Translations under genes and position numbers: made by a program
From: Thermoguttaceae bacterium
GTDB taxonomy: Bacteria > Planctomycetota > Planctomycetia > Pirellulales > Thermoguttaceae
DNA length: 36,688 nt
Assembly: GCA_017447745.1 (NCBI GenBank)
Contig: JAFSMW010000021.1
Location: forward strand, 1-36,688
Direction of reading: 5' to 3'
The notes under the pieces: generated by a model
The model's input: the letters and a program-made list of their open reading frames with translations, nothing else
Told to the model about the DNA's origin: nothing
The model's database searches: none
Shown: in pieces, positions 24,501 to 32,515 of the stretch
Position numbering within the stretch: position 1 is the stretch's first letter
Layout of the letters: every line of letters begins with the position of its first letter

Positions 24501-25505
24501 ATGAGTACGAAGGCCAAACCTGATGCGGCTCCAGTCAAAAAGACGTCAACAAAAAAAACTGACGATTCCAAAGCCGCCAAATCAACTTCAGTAGCCGGAA
24601 AAAAGACGTCTGAAACCAAGTCTGAATCTAAAAAGACGACCAAAAAAGCAGACGCAACAACAGAAAAGCCCATTAAGAAAACTCCTAAAAAATCTATGAC
24701 TGCTGATAACGAAGAAAAGAAAACAACTGCCAAAACCACGAAAGCAAAGACTTCAAAAGCCGCTGCGTCAAAACCCGAAGAAAAAAAGCCTACAAAAAAA
24801 ACAACGGTAAAAAAAGCCGCCAAAAAGTCAGACGCTGAAGCCAAGCCAAAGACCGGAGACGCTTCTGAAAAAGCGCCAAAAGCCAAAAAAACAACTAAAA
24901 AAACCTCTAAAACCGATAAAGACGACATTCAATCCTTGTTGTCTCAACAAGATGAATCTGCAACGTCAACAATTCGTGAAAGAGTCAAACAAAAACGGGG
25001 GCGCAAAACGGATAACGTTCCTAAAGAACCGGAAGAAGAAATCAAGATTTTGGACCCGGATTCCCTCGAAATCGATGATGACGAATACTCGGACGACTAC
25101 GACTCCGAGGAAGACGATTCTTCCTACGAAGACGATAATTACGAGGATTCATCCGATGATTTCGACGACTTAAGCGACCTGTCCGACGACTCTCTGGACG
25201 CTCTTGACGACGAAACCGACTTTTATGGAGATGACGAAGACATTCCTCGTCGCAAAGCCAAGAAGCGAAAGCTGAAGAAAATCGGCGCTAAAAAAATAAC
25301 CCGAAAAAAACTCGACGCTCTGATGGAAGGTCCGTGCAGGGTCTTTTGGGGCGTTTTTTCTCCCGAAATGAAGAAGTTGTTTGATTTCCCCTTTGATCAG
25401 GAAGCCGCCGCCAGACAGAAAGCGGCTGAACTGACCGAGGCCAAAGGCGCAGAACATTTTGTTCAGCGTCTTAAGGTTCCAATCAAAGCTACAAAGAAAA
25501 AGTAG
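24501..25505 (+). CDS. Lys-rich/acidic charge-block protein (histone H1-like N-terminus)
   Basis: 334 residues, preceded by AGAGG. Residues 1-~145 are a disordered Lys/Ala/Thr-rich tail with repeated KKTTKK and KAAKK motifs, like histone H1 C-tails or bacterial HC1/AlgP-type proteins. Residues ~170-250 are strongly acidic (DDDEYSDDYDSEEDDSSYED and similar). A short basic patch (RRKAKKRKLKKIGAKKITRK) follows. The C-terminal ~55 residues look folded (CRVFWGVFSPEMKKLFDFPF, then AELTEAKGAEHFVQRLKVPI). There is no histone fold. DNA or RNA binding and condensation are inference from the basic tail; the acidic block might regulate it. An antisense hydrophobic frame here is only the mirror of the Lys codons. 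Confidence 0.75.
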   Translation: MSTKAKPDAAPVKKTSTKKTDDSKAAKSTSVAGKKTSETKSESKKTTKKADATTEKPIKKTPKKSMTADNEEKKTTAKTTKAKTSKAAASKPEEKKPTKKTTVKKAAKKSDAEAKPKTGDASEKAPKAKKTTKKTSKTDKDDIQSLLSQQDESATSTIRERVKQKRGRKTDNVPKEPEEEIKILDPDSLEIDDDEYSDDYDSEEDDSSYEDDNYEDSSDDFDDLSDLSDDSLDALDDETDFYGDDEDIPRRKAKKRKLKKIGAKKITRKKLDALMEGPCRVFWGVFSPEMKKLFDFPFDQEAAARQKAAELTEAKGAEHFVQRLKVPIKATKKK

Positions 25506-25519
25506 ACGGCGAGTTTATT

Positions 25520-25682
25520 AAATTAGTAATTAGTAATGAGTAATGAGTAATTACGCTTCGCGTTCCTCTAGAACCGCTTTAGCGGTTCAATATCAGTAGC
25601 CGTGGGTTTTAACCCACGGAATGAGTAATTACGCTTCGCGCCTCAATCATTACTAATTACTAATCACTAATTACTAATTATC
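25520..25682. repeat. Heptad-arm element E9 with core flanked by a 20-bp direct repeat
   Basis: The left arm is TTAGTAA TTAGTAA TGAGTAA TGAGTAA. The apex is ACGC-TTC-GCGT (25551-25561). The 58-base core (25561-25618) holds GAACCGC-TTTA-GCGGTTC (25569-25585) and the CCGTGGGTT/AACCCACGG hairpin (25598-25617). ATGAGTAATTACGCTTCGCG occurs exactly at 25541-25560 and again at 25619-25638, on both sides of the core. The right arm is TCATTACTAATTACTAATCA followed by CTAATTACTAATTA. It ends two bases before the permease ATG. Confidence 0.88.
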
Positions 25683-25684
25683 CC

Positions 25685-26602
25685 ATGCTTATATTTATTA
25701 TCAAGCGAATCGGCTGGATGTTGTTAACTCTCTGGGTGGTTTTTACTGTGAGCTTTTTTTTAATGCGCGCAGCCCCCGGCGGTCCATACAGCCGCGAACG
25801 TCAGCTTGATCCACAAGTAGAAGCAAACCTGAAAGCTCGATATAATCTGGACGCTCCTTTGTACCAGCAATACTTTACAAGTCTCTGGAATATGTGTCGA
25901 GGGGATTTCGGCTGTAGTTTTACTCGTTCAGACTTCACCGTCAATGATATTATTCGTCAGGGAATGCCGATTTCCGCAACGCTGGGTTTTTTGGCGATGT
26001 CCTTTGCCGTCTTTTTGGGAATAACGGCGGGAATTGTTTCTGCAACGCATCGAAACTCTCCCTCTGATTTTATTCTAATGAGTCTGGCGACAATTGGAAT
26101 CGCCCTTCCAGACTTCGTCCTGGCGGGATTGATAATTATTTTGTTTGTTTTTATCATTCCTCTTTTTCCGGTTGCCAGCTGGGGAACGCCGATTCACTTG
26201 GTATTGCCGGCATTCTGTCTGGGCGCGCCATATGCAGCGTATATCGCCCGACTAACGCGAACAGGCATGTTGGACGTCTTGTCTCAAGATTACATCCGAA
26301 CAGCAAAATCCAAAGGACTAAAGCAAACAACAATTATCTTCAAGCACGCGTTGCGGGGAGCGATTATGCCGGTCGTCTCCTTTTTAGGTCCCGCGATTGC
26401 CGGCATTATTACCGGCTCTCTGGTTATAGAGCAGATTTTTTTCATTCCCGGTTTGGGAGCGCATTTTATTGAAGCCGCAATTCAGCGAGATTACACTCTG
26501 GCAATGGGCATGGTTATGCTGTTCACGTTTTTGCTCTATTTAATGAATCTGATTGTCGACATCGCCTATGCTTTAATCGACCCACGAGTTAAGCTGGAAT
26601 AA
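25685..26602 (+). CDS. OppB/DppB-type ABC transporter permease
   Basis: 305 residues with about six membrane segments, first at ~9-29 (MLLTLWVVFTVSFFLMRA). It is an inner-membrane subunit of a binding-protein-dependent peptide/nickel-type importer. The N-terminal family motif RAAPGGPY and the cytoplasmic EAA loop (RTAKSKGLKQTTIIFKHALR) that docks the ATPase are present, as is FFIPGLGAHFIEAAIQRDY. Normally OppB is followed by OppC, OppD and OppF with OppA; none lies here, and a strong terminator follows. It is thus an orphan or its partners are elsewhere. The ATG at 25685 has no Shine-Dalgarno because repeat E9 ends at 25682. Confidence 0.92.
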   Translation: MLIFIIKRIGWMLLTLWVVFTVSFFLMRAAPGGPYSRERQLDPQVEANLKARYNLDAPLYQQYFTSLWNMCRGDFGCSFTRSDFTVNDIIRQGMPISATLGFLAMSFAVFLGITAGIVSATHRNSPSDFILMSLATIGIALPDFVLAGLIIILFVFIIPLFPVASWGTPIHLVLPAFCLGAPYAAYIARLTRTGMLDVLSQDYIRTAKSKGLKQTTIIFKHALRGAIMPVVSFLGPAIAGIITGSLVIEQIFFIPGLGAHFIEAAIQRDYTLAMGMVMLFTFLLYLMNLIVDIAYALIDPRVKLE

Positions 26603-26636
26603 ACAATCTGACCAAGTACAAGATATCGAATCGCAA

Positions 26637-26682
26637 TTAAAAAAGAATCGGGAAGAGATTTCTCCTCCCGATTCTTTTTAAT
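26637..26682. terminator. Strong bidirectional terminator
   Basis: AAAAAGAATCGGGA pairs with TCCCGATTCTTTTT (13-14 bp; inner GAG/CTC extends the stem past one mismatch), with A-run and T-run on both sides. It separates the convergent permease and coiled-coil genes. Confidence 0.88.
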
Positions 26683-26724
26683 ACTCCAGTAAAAAATCTT
26701 TGCTATAACCTGCGCTTTTGAACG

Positions 26725-27795
26725 TTAAAACGCAGAAGCAACGCCGCTGGCATTGGCGCGAGCGTAAATTCTCTTTGCAGCTTCTCGCTGGGCAGCGTCA
26801 ATCTGTTTAGCCAGTTTGATGTTTTCAGCGCGAACCTTCTGGATTTTATCAACATATAACTGATAACGCGCATTTAACGTCTTGAGGTGATTGGCGATCG
26901 CATCGTATTCCGCCTGGACTTTATCCAGTTGATCAGCCAGTTGCTTTTTCAGATTTTCCTGAGCCGTTTCCAATCCCTTGGCGTCTTCCAAAGCGTTTTT
27001 GGTATAAGCTTCATCGAATTGCGCCGAAACAATCAGGTTTTCCAACTTGGCGGATTTACTCGAAACGGAGTCGAAAATTCGTTCGTAATCTCGCAATTTA
27101 CGTTCGTATTTCATTCCGGGCTTCTCCGGATCGTCTTTACCGTCGTTAATAAATTCGTCAACCGTGGCGCTCGGCATGAGATCGCGAATTGCGTCTTCGC
27201 TCATCTTGGCGTACATGGCGTGTTCGTCTCGCGGCATTTTTTCATACAAGTCCCACTCTTCAGAAGCAGTTTTAAGCTTGTCAATAAAGCGCTGCTTGGA
27301 AATCGATTGAGTCATGTCCATACTTGGCTCAACCACAATGCCTGTCTCATCGACGTCTGTAACAGTGAACTTGCCAATATAACGTCCTTCTGTATTTACG
27401 CTATCTTTATCCCATACTGAGTCAAAGCAATACAGAATTGTACCAACAACGATATTGTGCGGATTGGGGGTAAGCCCATCCAGCTTGACTTCGCCGGTTT
27501 CCGTGTTGATTTCAGCCGCGGCGTTTAACCAGGCGCGACCGCGCTGAAACATAATAGAATCCAGCTCGCATTCAATCTGAAGAATCCCCTTCTGAGTTAA
27601 CTCGCCAGTTTTTTTATCCCTGACTCCGTATTTAAGTTCGTAGGATTCCTTCTCAGTTTGAGCAATCTGTTTTTCCAGTTTAATAATTTTTTCACGCCAA
27701 ATCTGATGAGTCTTCAACGTTCGACAAGCGAAGAAGAAATTAAACGGGATCGTCAGGAATATCAAGCCAACTAATATTTTATGAAATATACTCAT
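26725..27795 (-). CDS. Membrane-anchored coiled-coil protein, function unknown
   Basis: 356 residues. An N-terminal membrane segment (ILVGLIFLTIPFNFFFACRT, ~7-26) is followed by a first coiled coil (REKIIKLEKQIAQTEKESYE, ~35-55). A globular middle region (~70-170) contains IVVGTILYCFDSVW, GRYIGKFTVTDVDETGIVVE; this beta-rich part could be an OB- or SH3-like fold. A second long coiled coil spans ~240-345 (ENLKKQLADQLDKVQAEYDA). I do not recognise the family beyond saying that proteins of this type are common in planctomycete genomes. It is downstream of lnt on the same strand, separated by repeat E10, and ends at a shared terminator. Confidence 0.7.
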   Translation of the reverse strand: MSIFHKILVGLIFLTIPFNFFFACRTLKTHQIWREKIIKLEKQIAQTEKESYELKYGVRDKKTGELTQKGILQIECELDSIMFQRGRAWLNAAAEINTETGEVKLDGLTPNPHNIVVGTILYCFDSVWDKDSVNTEGRYIGKFTVTDVDETGIVVEPSMDMTQSISKQRFIDKLKTASEEWDLYEKMPRDEHAMYAKMSEDAIRDLMPSATVDEFINDGKDDPEKPGMKYERKLRDYERIFDSVSSKSAKLENLIVSAQFDEAYTKNALEDAKGLETAQENLKKQLADQLDKVQAEYDAIANHLKTLNARYQLYVDKIQKVRAENIKLAKQIDAAQREAAKRIYARANASGVASAF

Positions 27796-27797
27796 GA

Positions 27798-27937
27798 TAC
27801 TGTTAATTAGTTATGCGTAATTTGTAATTGACATAGACAGTATGGAGTGGTAAGTGATAAGTGGTAAGTTTGATGAGCGCTTGCGTACTAACCACTAAAA
27901 ACTTATTACTGCTGTCTACAGCTACACTTCACCTATT
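27798..27937. repeat. Heptad-arm element E10 (TAAGTGG type)
   Basis: The left side is TTAATTAGTTATGCGTAATT and then GGAGTGG TAAGTGA TAAGTGG TAAGT. The apex is CGC-TT-GCG (27878-27885), within GAGCGCTTGCGTAC. The right arm is ACTAACCACTAAAAACTTAT, then TACTGCTGTCTACAG, which pairs loosely with CATAGACAGTA on the left. It ends two bases before the coiled-coil gene start codon (27793-27795). Confidence 0.7.
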
Positions 27938-27975
27938 ATATTAATCGATAAAATCGGAAATGTCAAGGTTTTTTT

Positions 27976-29778
27976 CTATTTTTTTTCAAGATTGTCTATT
28001 TTTCCTTCCTCGCTTTCCGATTTTGACGATTTTAACGGTTGCACCAATGGGTTAAAAAGGAGCGTCAGTGATAAAAACAGACAACACCCTGCAAATGCAT
28101 CTCCGTATTGGGTGTATGTTGTGATATAATTACGTAATCCGCTTTTCTTTAACGATATTGGAATATACTCATTTTTCACCGTTCCGCCCCAAAACGAGGG
28201 AGTTTCACGATCGCCGTGCTGAAGAATATGCCCGGTAGGATCAATATGAGCGGAAATGCCGCTGTTGCAGGAAACGATGTGAGTTTTTCTGGTTTCAATA
28301 GCTCGAAAAACGCTTTGAGCCATACGTAACTCGTTTTCAAAACAGCCTTTAAACCATCCGTCATTGGAAAGATTCAATAACGCGTCAACCGGCTGTTTCG
28401 CTTTTAGAACCTGATGACCAATTATATGCGGAAGAGTATTTTCGTAGCAGACGCTCGGAAGAAACGTCCAGTCAGAGTTATCGTTTCCGCTGGCGTCTGA
28501 CTCTTCTGTTTTAGCAATAATTGCGTTGGTTCCATTTTCCTTTTGGAATGTCAACGGCAAGACAACCCTTTTTCCGGATTGCATTCCGCCGCCAACAGGC
28601 GTGATCTGTTTGAGAATCGGAATTTGATCTGAAAAGGGAATATATTCTCCAAATAAAACCAAATGACGTTTATCGTACTGACCGATATCGCGTCCATAAG
28701 AATCGACCGCAACAACGCTGTTGTACATAAGAATGTCTTCGCCGGAGAAGACGCAACGGTCAACGCCGGTAATAAAACAGGCGTCAAAATTCTTCGCCCA
28801 ATTGCCGATCATCGGTTGATATGTTTCGGAATTATGACGCAATATCTCCAGGAACTGTTCTTTTGTTCCTTTGAAATTCGGATCGGGAACAGGTTCTTTA
28901 TCGCTGATTTCTATACGAGGAAATCTGAACATTCCCTCTGGCCACACAATAATATCTGGACGGGGAGAACTACTGAGCGCATCAAACGATTTGGCGCAAT
29001 AACGAGAAAATCTCTCTTCTATATGCTCGGGTTTGCAATCAACCAGACACGGCGTATTCCCCTGAATCAAAGCAATATTAAGCGTCGGAGCTGATTCTTC
29101 CCCGGAGATAAGCGTGAATTCGCCATCTTTTATTGGGTTGTTGTCGAACGAAAGTTTATCGTTTGTCTCATTGAGAATAAAAATTCCAATTCCAGCAACC
29201 AGACCGACAACCAGAAATATTGAAAGCAAAGCCAAAAGAGGCTTTTGCCCTTCTGAATAATTTTTCCAGGCGTGATAAACCAGAGCGGAAAGTAACATCA
29301 GGATAAAACTAACGACGTATGAACCGCAGTATTCCGCTAATTGCAACAAAACGGGAGCTTTGTAAAATGCAATCGCCTGTTGATTTAGAAGGAATCCGGA
29401 AAGCAGATGTCCCTGAATGAGTTCCAAACCCGCCCACAGAATTGGCGCTGCAAACCACATCGGTATTTTTTTCTGAAGCGCCAATCGACAGCCCCACGCC
29501 CAAACCAGCCAGTAAACGGCTAAATATGCCGACAGGGCAACCCAGCCGATACTGGTCGCCCAATGCGGAAAGGCGACATAGACGGTCATGGAAAGATTCC
29601 AGATAAATCCTGCCAACCAAGCTCCGCCCAACGCTCTGGACATGGTTCGACTTTCAGACAGGATATAACTCAGCATTATCGCCCAACCTGCCAGCGTTAG
29701 CGGAGCCAAATTAAAAGGCGGGAATCCGAGTCGAATCAAAACAACCGCCGGAATCAACAGGAAAAAAAACGATTTCAT
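27976..29778 (-). CDS. lnt: Apolipoprotein N-acyltransferase
   Basis: Lnt moves an acyl chain from phospholipid to the N-terminal Cys of lipoproteins in the inner membrane. About six to eight N-terminal membrane segments come first, then a periplasmic nitrilase-fold domain whose catalytic triad is visible: Glu in IVWPEGMFRF, Lys in YDKRHLVLFGEYIPF, Cys in SVCYENTLPHI. A final membrane helix (AGCCLFLSLTLLFNPLV) follows, then a charged tail. 600 residues, a normal length with some insertion. Start is chosen at the ATG at 29778 (MKSFFFLLIPAVVLIRLGF), where the first membrane helix begins. A TTG at 29826, directly after the ACT stop codon, would add 16 residues and cannot be excluded. Confidence 0.93.
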   Translation of the reverse strand: MKSFFFLLIPAVVLIRLGFPPFNLAPLTLAGWAIMLSYILSESRTMSRALGGAWLAGFIWNLSMTVYVAFPHWATSIGWVALSAYLAVYWLVWAWGCRLALQKKIPMWFAAPILWAGLELIQGHLLSGFLLNQQAIAFYKAPVLLQLAEYCGSYVVSFILMLLSALVYHAWKNYSEGQKPLLALLSIFLVVGLVAGIGIFILNETNDKLSFDNNPIKDGEFTLISGEESAPTLNIALIQGNTPCLVDCKPEHIEERFSRYCAKSFDALSSSPRPDIIVWPEGMFRFPRIEISDKEPVPDPNFKGTKEQFLEILRHNSETYQPMIGNWAKNFDACFITGVDRCVFSGEDILMYNSVVAVDSYGRDIGQYDKRHLVLFGEYIPFSDQIPILKQITPVGGGMQSGKRVVLPLTFQKENGTNAIIAKTEESDASGNDNSDWTFLPSVCYENTLPHIIGHQVLKAKQPVDALLNLSNDGWFKGCFENELRMAQSVFRAIETRKTHIVSCNSGISAHIDPTGHILQHGDRETPSFWGGTVKNEYIPISLKKSGLRNYITTYTQYGDAFAGCCLFLSLTLLFNPLVQPLKSSKSESEEGKIDNLEKK

Positions 29779-29826
29779 GGGTATTGCTATCGTAATTGTC
29801 GGTCGGTTCCCTAATTCCTCATGCAA

Positions 29827-30396
29827 TCAGTTTTTCGGAAGGCGAAGCTGATTAGTCGCCAAAAAGATGTTTTGCTGCTGCAGTTTGACGGTAAACCCAA
29901 GTTCCTTGCCCATATACGCCAGTTCTGACTGAAGCGTATCCAAATTCCAGTGCGTCGGAACTTCAACCTGCCCAATCAGAACGAACTCGTCTTCTCCGCG
30001 GTGAGCGCCGTACAGGTCAACGATATTGATTTCTCGATCCGCCAAATAGGCGCTAAACTTGCGAACGATCGCCGGTTTATCCTTCCCAAAAACGGTAATG
30101 ACATAGCTGTCCGAATCCTGATGCGCGGCTGGAGCGCTTTTGCTTCTCATGTGACGAACGCTGACTTGGAAATCCGTATTGACTTGACGAATCATTTCAG
30201 AAAGGACGTCCGATTCGATGGGTTCAGGAAGACTGACGAGCATGATGAGCGTAAAATATCCGCCCAAAACCGTCTGAGAACAGCCGTCGATATTGCCAGA
30301 AAGGGATTCTATTACAGAAGACACCGACGACACAATGCCCGGATGGTCGTCTGCCATAACGTTAATAACGTATGCGTGAGCAAATGAACTGGTCAT
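29827..30396 (-). CDS. Double ACT domain protein (GcvR-like)
   Basis: 189 residues with two tandem ACT domains: ~7-85 (YVINVMADDHPGIVSSVSSV, NIDGCSQTVLGGYFTLIMLV) and ~97-175 (VITVFGKDKPAIVRKFSAYL, EINIVDLYGAHRGEDEFVLI). ACT domains bind amino acids and control enzymes or regulators. The arrangement matches the GcvR-type regulators of the glycine cleavage system, but no gcv gene is in the window, and similar stand-alone double-ACT proteins exist with unknown partners. The stop codon is immediately followed by the lnt region, so lnt is probably co-transcribed. A long palindrome lies upstream. Confidence 0.85.
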   Translation of the reverse strand: MTSSFAHAYVINVMADDHPGIVSSVSSVIESLSGNIDGCSQTVLGGYFTLIMLVSLPEPIESDVLSEMIRQVNTDFQVSVRHMRSKSAPAAHQDSDSYVITVFGKDKPAIVRKFSAYLADREINIVDLYGAHRGEDEFVLIGQVEVPTHWNLDTLQSELAYMGKELGFTVKLQQQNIFLATNQLRLPKN

Positions 30397-30736
30397 AACA
30401 ACTGAAAAAACAAATCTTACAAATTTATCTGTTTATATACTTGCTCAGATAATTTTTGAACGTGGGTTCAAAATTATCGACTATACTAAAATATGATGGA
30501 AATAAACGTCTTTATAAATAGACGGTAATTCATCATCTGTACATTATACAGAAAAATGCTTTCTCGAAAAGAGATTAAAGGGTTGTTTTTTTGTATTTTT
30601 CAGTAAATACCGCAAAAATTTAATTGAAATCAGAGGAAAAGCGGAAAATTTCTAATTCGTAGTGAATAATTAGGAAATTTGAACCGTAAAGCGTCATAAC
30701 GAATTCCTCTTTGAAACCTCAACCGCAAAAAATAAT
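30397..30736. other. Divergent gap with a long AT-rich palindrome, no gene seen
   Basis: A 340-base AT-rich gap between divergent genes. GATAATTTTTGAAC (30448-30461) and GTTCAAAATTATC (30467-30479) are inverted copies with one bulged T and a five-base centre. TATACT (30482-30487) sits directly to its right. The position suits an operator shared by both genes. CGTCTTTATAAATAGACG (~30508-30525) is a weaker inverted repeat. No good ribosome binding site or promoter for the plus gene could be fixed. Confidence 0.45.
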
Positions 30737-32440
30737 ATGAACTATCGTTTTTTCCCCAGAATGCTCTTCGTTTTCGCCCTTTCAGCAATAACGCTCTTTA
30801 CTTTCAGTCTTTCAACCCTGTCTCAAGATACGGCTCCAGCGCCTCCTGAAGCGACGCCAGAGAATTCCGAACCCCTGCCAGAGGTTGCCGATCTGAGCGA
30901 AACAGAGGAAGAGAAAAAAGAAGCGACGCCTGAAATCGATAACGTTCCGGTCAATCCGATTGCAGATTCAGCATCAGATCTGGATCCGGAATCTAATGCA
31001 GAACAAATAAAACCAATTGATTCCCTGTATCAATTATGGAATACAATGGGTATTTCCGAATCTCAATGGGAACAGTTCACAGACGGCGAAGCGTGGAACC
31101 CGGCTCAAAACAACTTTACCGCTCAGCTGCTCTATACAGCAAAGCGGTTTCCGTTGGATTTTATTCTGCCGTGGGTTCAATCTTCACAAGCCGCCGCTGA
31201 CATGCTCGATGGAAAAGACGTTCAAGACGAAGAGAAAAAAGACATCGCCTTTGAACTGCGAGCGTTTAATCGAAACTCTCAGCGTGGGGCGCTGTACCAT
31301 CTGGAAGGAACGGCGGAAGCGATTGAGTCGGTTTCTCTCATTCCGGAACTGCAAACCCGGTTTGAAATGGATTCCCTGTACTTCGTCGCCGTAAAACTCA
31401 ATACCGGACATCGAGCGCTGATTATAACAAGCGTCATTCCCCAAAAGTGGAAGACCGGCGCGTCCGTTTCCTATCCGGTCTCCGCAGACGCCTATTTTCT
31501 CAAGTACGGACCGCTTGACAAACAGGCGGACAAACCGCGGCATTCGTATTTTATCGCATCGCGAATCGCCTGGCATCCCAATACGCCTTTGGGAAATCTC
31601 GGCATGGACTACGGTCTGTTTGACGATCTCGATACCAAACCCCTTCAGGGAAGAAAGATCCCGTTCCCAACAGACTGCACGCTCAACGAACGCAACCGGG
31701 AATGTTTCTATCAGGAACTGGCGGCGGTCAAACGAGCTTTGGATCCGAAAAAGTTTGCTGAGATCAAAAAGCTGGCGATTACCCAGCGCGACGAAGTTTG
31801 GAACATGCGAGATCCGCGCAAAACCATGACTGTCGAACGGCAATCGTATCCGGTGGAAGCCCTATTCAACAACCCTATTGCTCAGCGTGGGAACCTGTTC
31901 TGGCTTACTGGACGAGCTCGGCGAATCGTTGCAATTCCGGTTGAATCCCCGGATATTAGAGCCAGATTTGGAATTGAACAATACTATAATATCTATATTT
32001 TCACTCCAGATTCTGCAGACAATCCGATAGTAATTAACGTTCTGGAACTGCCGGAGGGCGTTCAGACGGGCGACGGCGCAGGATTTGGCGTCGACTTGAG
32101 CGTTCCCTGTTTTATGTTCAATACGTGGATGTATCGCCGGGCGGACGAAGCAAAAGGACATGCCTATCAGCTCGCCCCGCTGCTGTTTGCTCCGAAAGCG
32201 ATAAAATATGAAACCCCGAAATCAGAAAGAAGCAACGTCATTTCCAACGGGATTCTTCTTCTCATGGCGTTGATTATCGTTTACTTCTTTGTCAGAACGC
32301 TGTTTGCCAAACCGGCTCCGCTTGTTACAAAAGAAGAAAACTTCCAGTACAAGCCCCACGACCCCAACGCGGTCGAACCGGGATTCGATTATCAGTTCCC
32401 GGAAAAGAAACCGAACTACAAGAAGAAAAGAAGGAAATAG
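30737..32440 (+). CDS. Large exported membrane-anchored protein, function unknown
   Basis: 567 residues. A signal/anchor segment (MLFVFALSAITLFTFSLSTL, 9-28) is followed by a Pro/Glu-rich acidic linker to ~100. The large extracytoplasmic domain (~110-500) contains QGRKIPFPTDCTLNERNREC and two regions of similar plan, AFELRAFNRNSQRGALYHLE... and VERQSYPVEALFNNPIAQRG..., each leading into a segment on values or 'RFEMDSLYFVAVKL'/'RFGIEQYYNIYIFT', so an internal duplication is likely. A C-terminal membrane helix (GILLLMALIIVYFFVRTLF, ~510-528) and a basic cytoplasmic tail (KKPNYKKKRRK) follow. I do not recognise a family. It is convergent with purE, with repeat E11 filling the gap. Confidence 0.7.
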   Translation: MNYRFFPRMLFVFALSAITLFTFSLSTLSQDTAPAPPEATPENSEPLPEVADLSETEEEKKEATPEIDNVPVNPIADSASDLDPESNAEQIKPIDSLYQLWNTMGISESQWEQFTDGEAWNPAQNNFTAQLLYTAKRFPLDFILPWVQSSQAAADMLDGKDVQDEEKKDIAFELRAFNRNSQRGALYHLEGTAEAIESVSLIPELQTRFEMDSLYFVAVKLNTGHRALIITSVIPQKWKTGASVSYPVSADAYFLKYGPLDKQADKPRHSYFIASRIAWHPNTPLGNLGMDYGLFDDLDTKPLQGRKIPFPTDCTLNERNRECFYQELAAVKRALDPKKFAEIKKLAITQRDEVWNMRDPRKTMTVERQSYPVEALFNNPIAQRGNLFWLTGRARRIVAIPVESPDIRARFGIEQYYNIYIFTPDSADNPIVINVLELPEGVQTGDGAGFGVDLSVPCFMFNTWMYRRADEAKGHAYQLAPLLFAPKAIKYETPKSERSNVISNGILLLMALIIVYFFVRTLFAKPAPLVTKEENFQYKPHDPNAVEPGFDYQFPEKKPNYKKKRRK

Positions 32441-32441
32441 C

Positions 32442-32515
32442 AGGCATTAGGCAATAGGCAGTAGGCAGTAGTTGAAAAAACACTATTGCCTCTTGCCTAC
32501 TGCCTACTGCCTCTC
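32442..32515. repeat. Heptad-arm element E11 (TAGGCAG type, core-less)
   Basis: The left arm TTAGGCAATAGGCAGTAGGC continues with AGTAGT. The loop TGAAAAAACA is short. The right arm CTATTGCCTCTTGCCTACTG continues with CCTACTGCCTC. Pairing is nearly perfect over ~28 bp. It ends at the purE stop codon (32516-32518) and begins one base after the stop of the convergent gene (32438-32440). It shares the heptamer family of E5 and E7. Confidence 0.85.

Noticed and set aside
24395-24928. Minus-strand frame encoding a very hydrophobic 177-residue protein
   Set aside because: It is antisense to the Lys-rich gene; the complements of AAA/AAG Lys codons read as Phe/Leu, which mimics a membrane protein. 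No ribosome binding site.
24501-24940. True histone or histone-fold protein
   Set aside because: The Lys-rich region is low-complexity and disordered; no histone fold or HMf-like helix pattern is visible.
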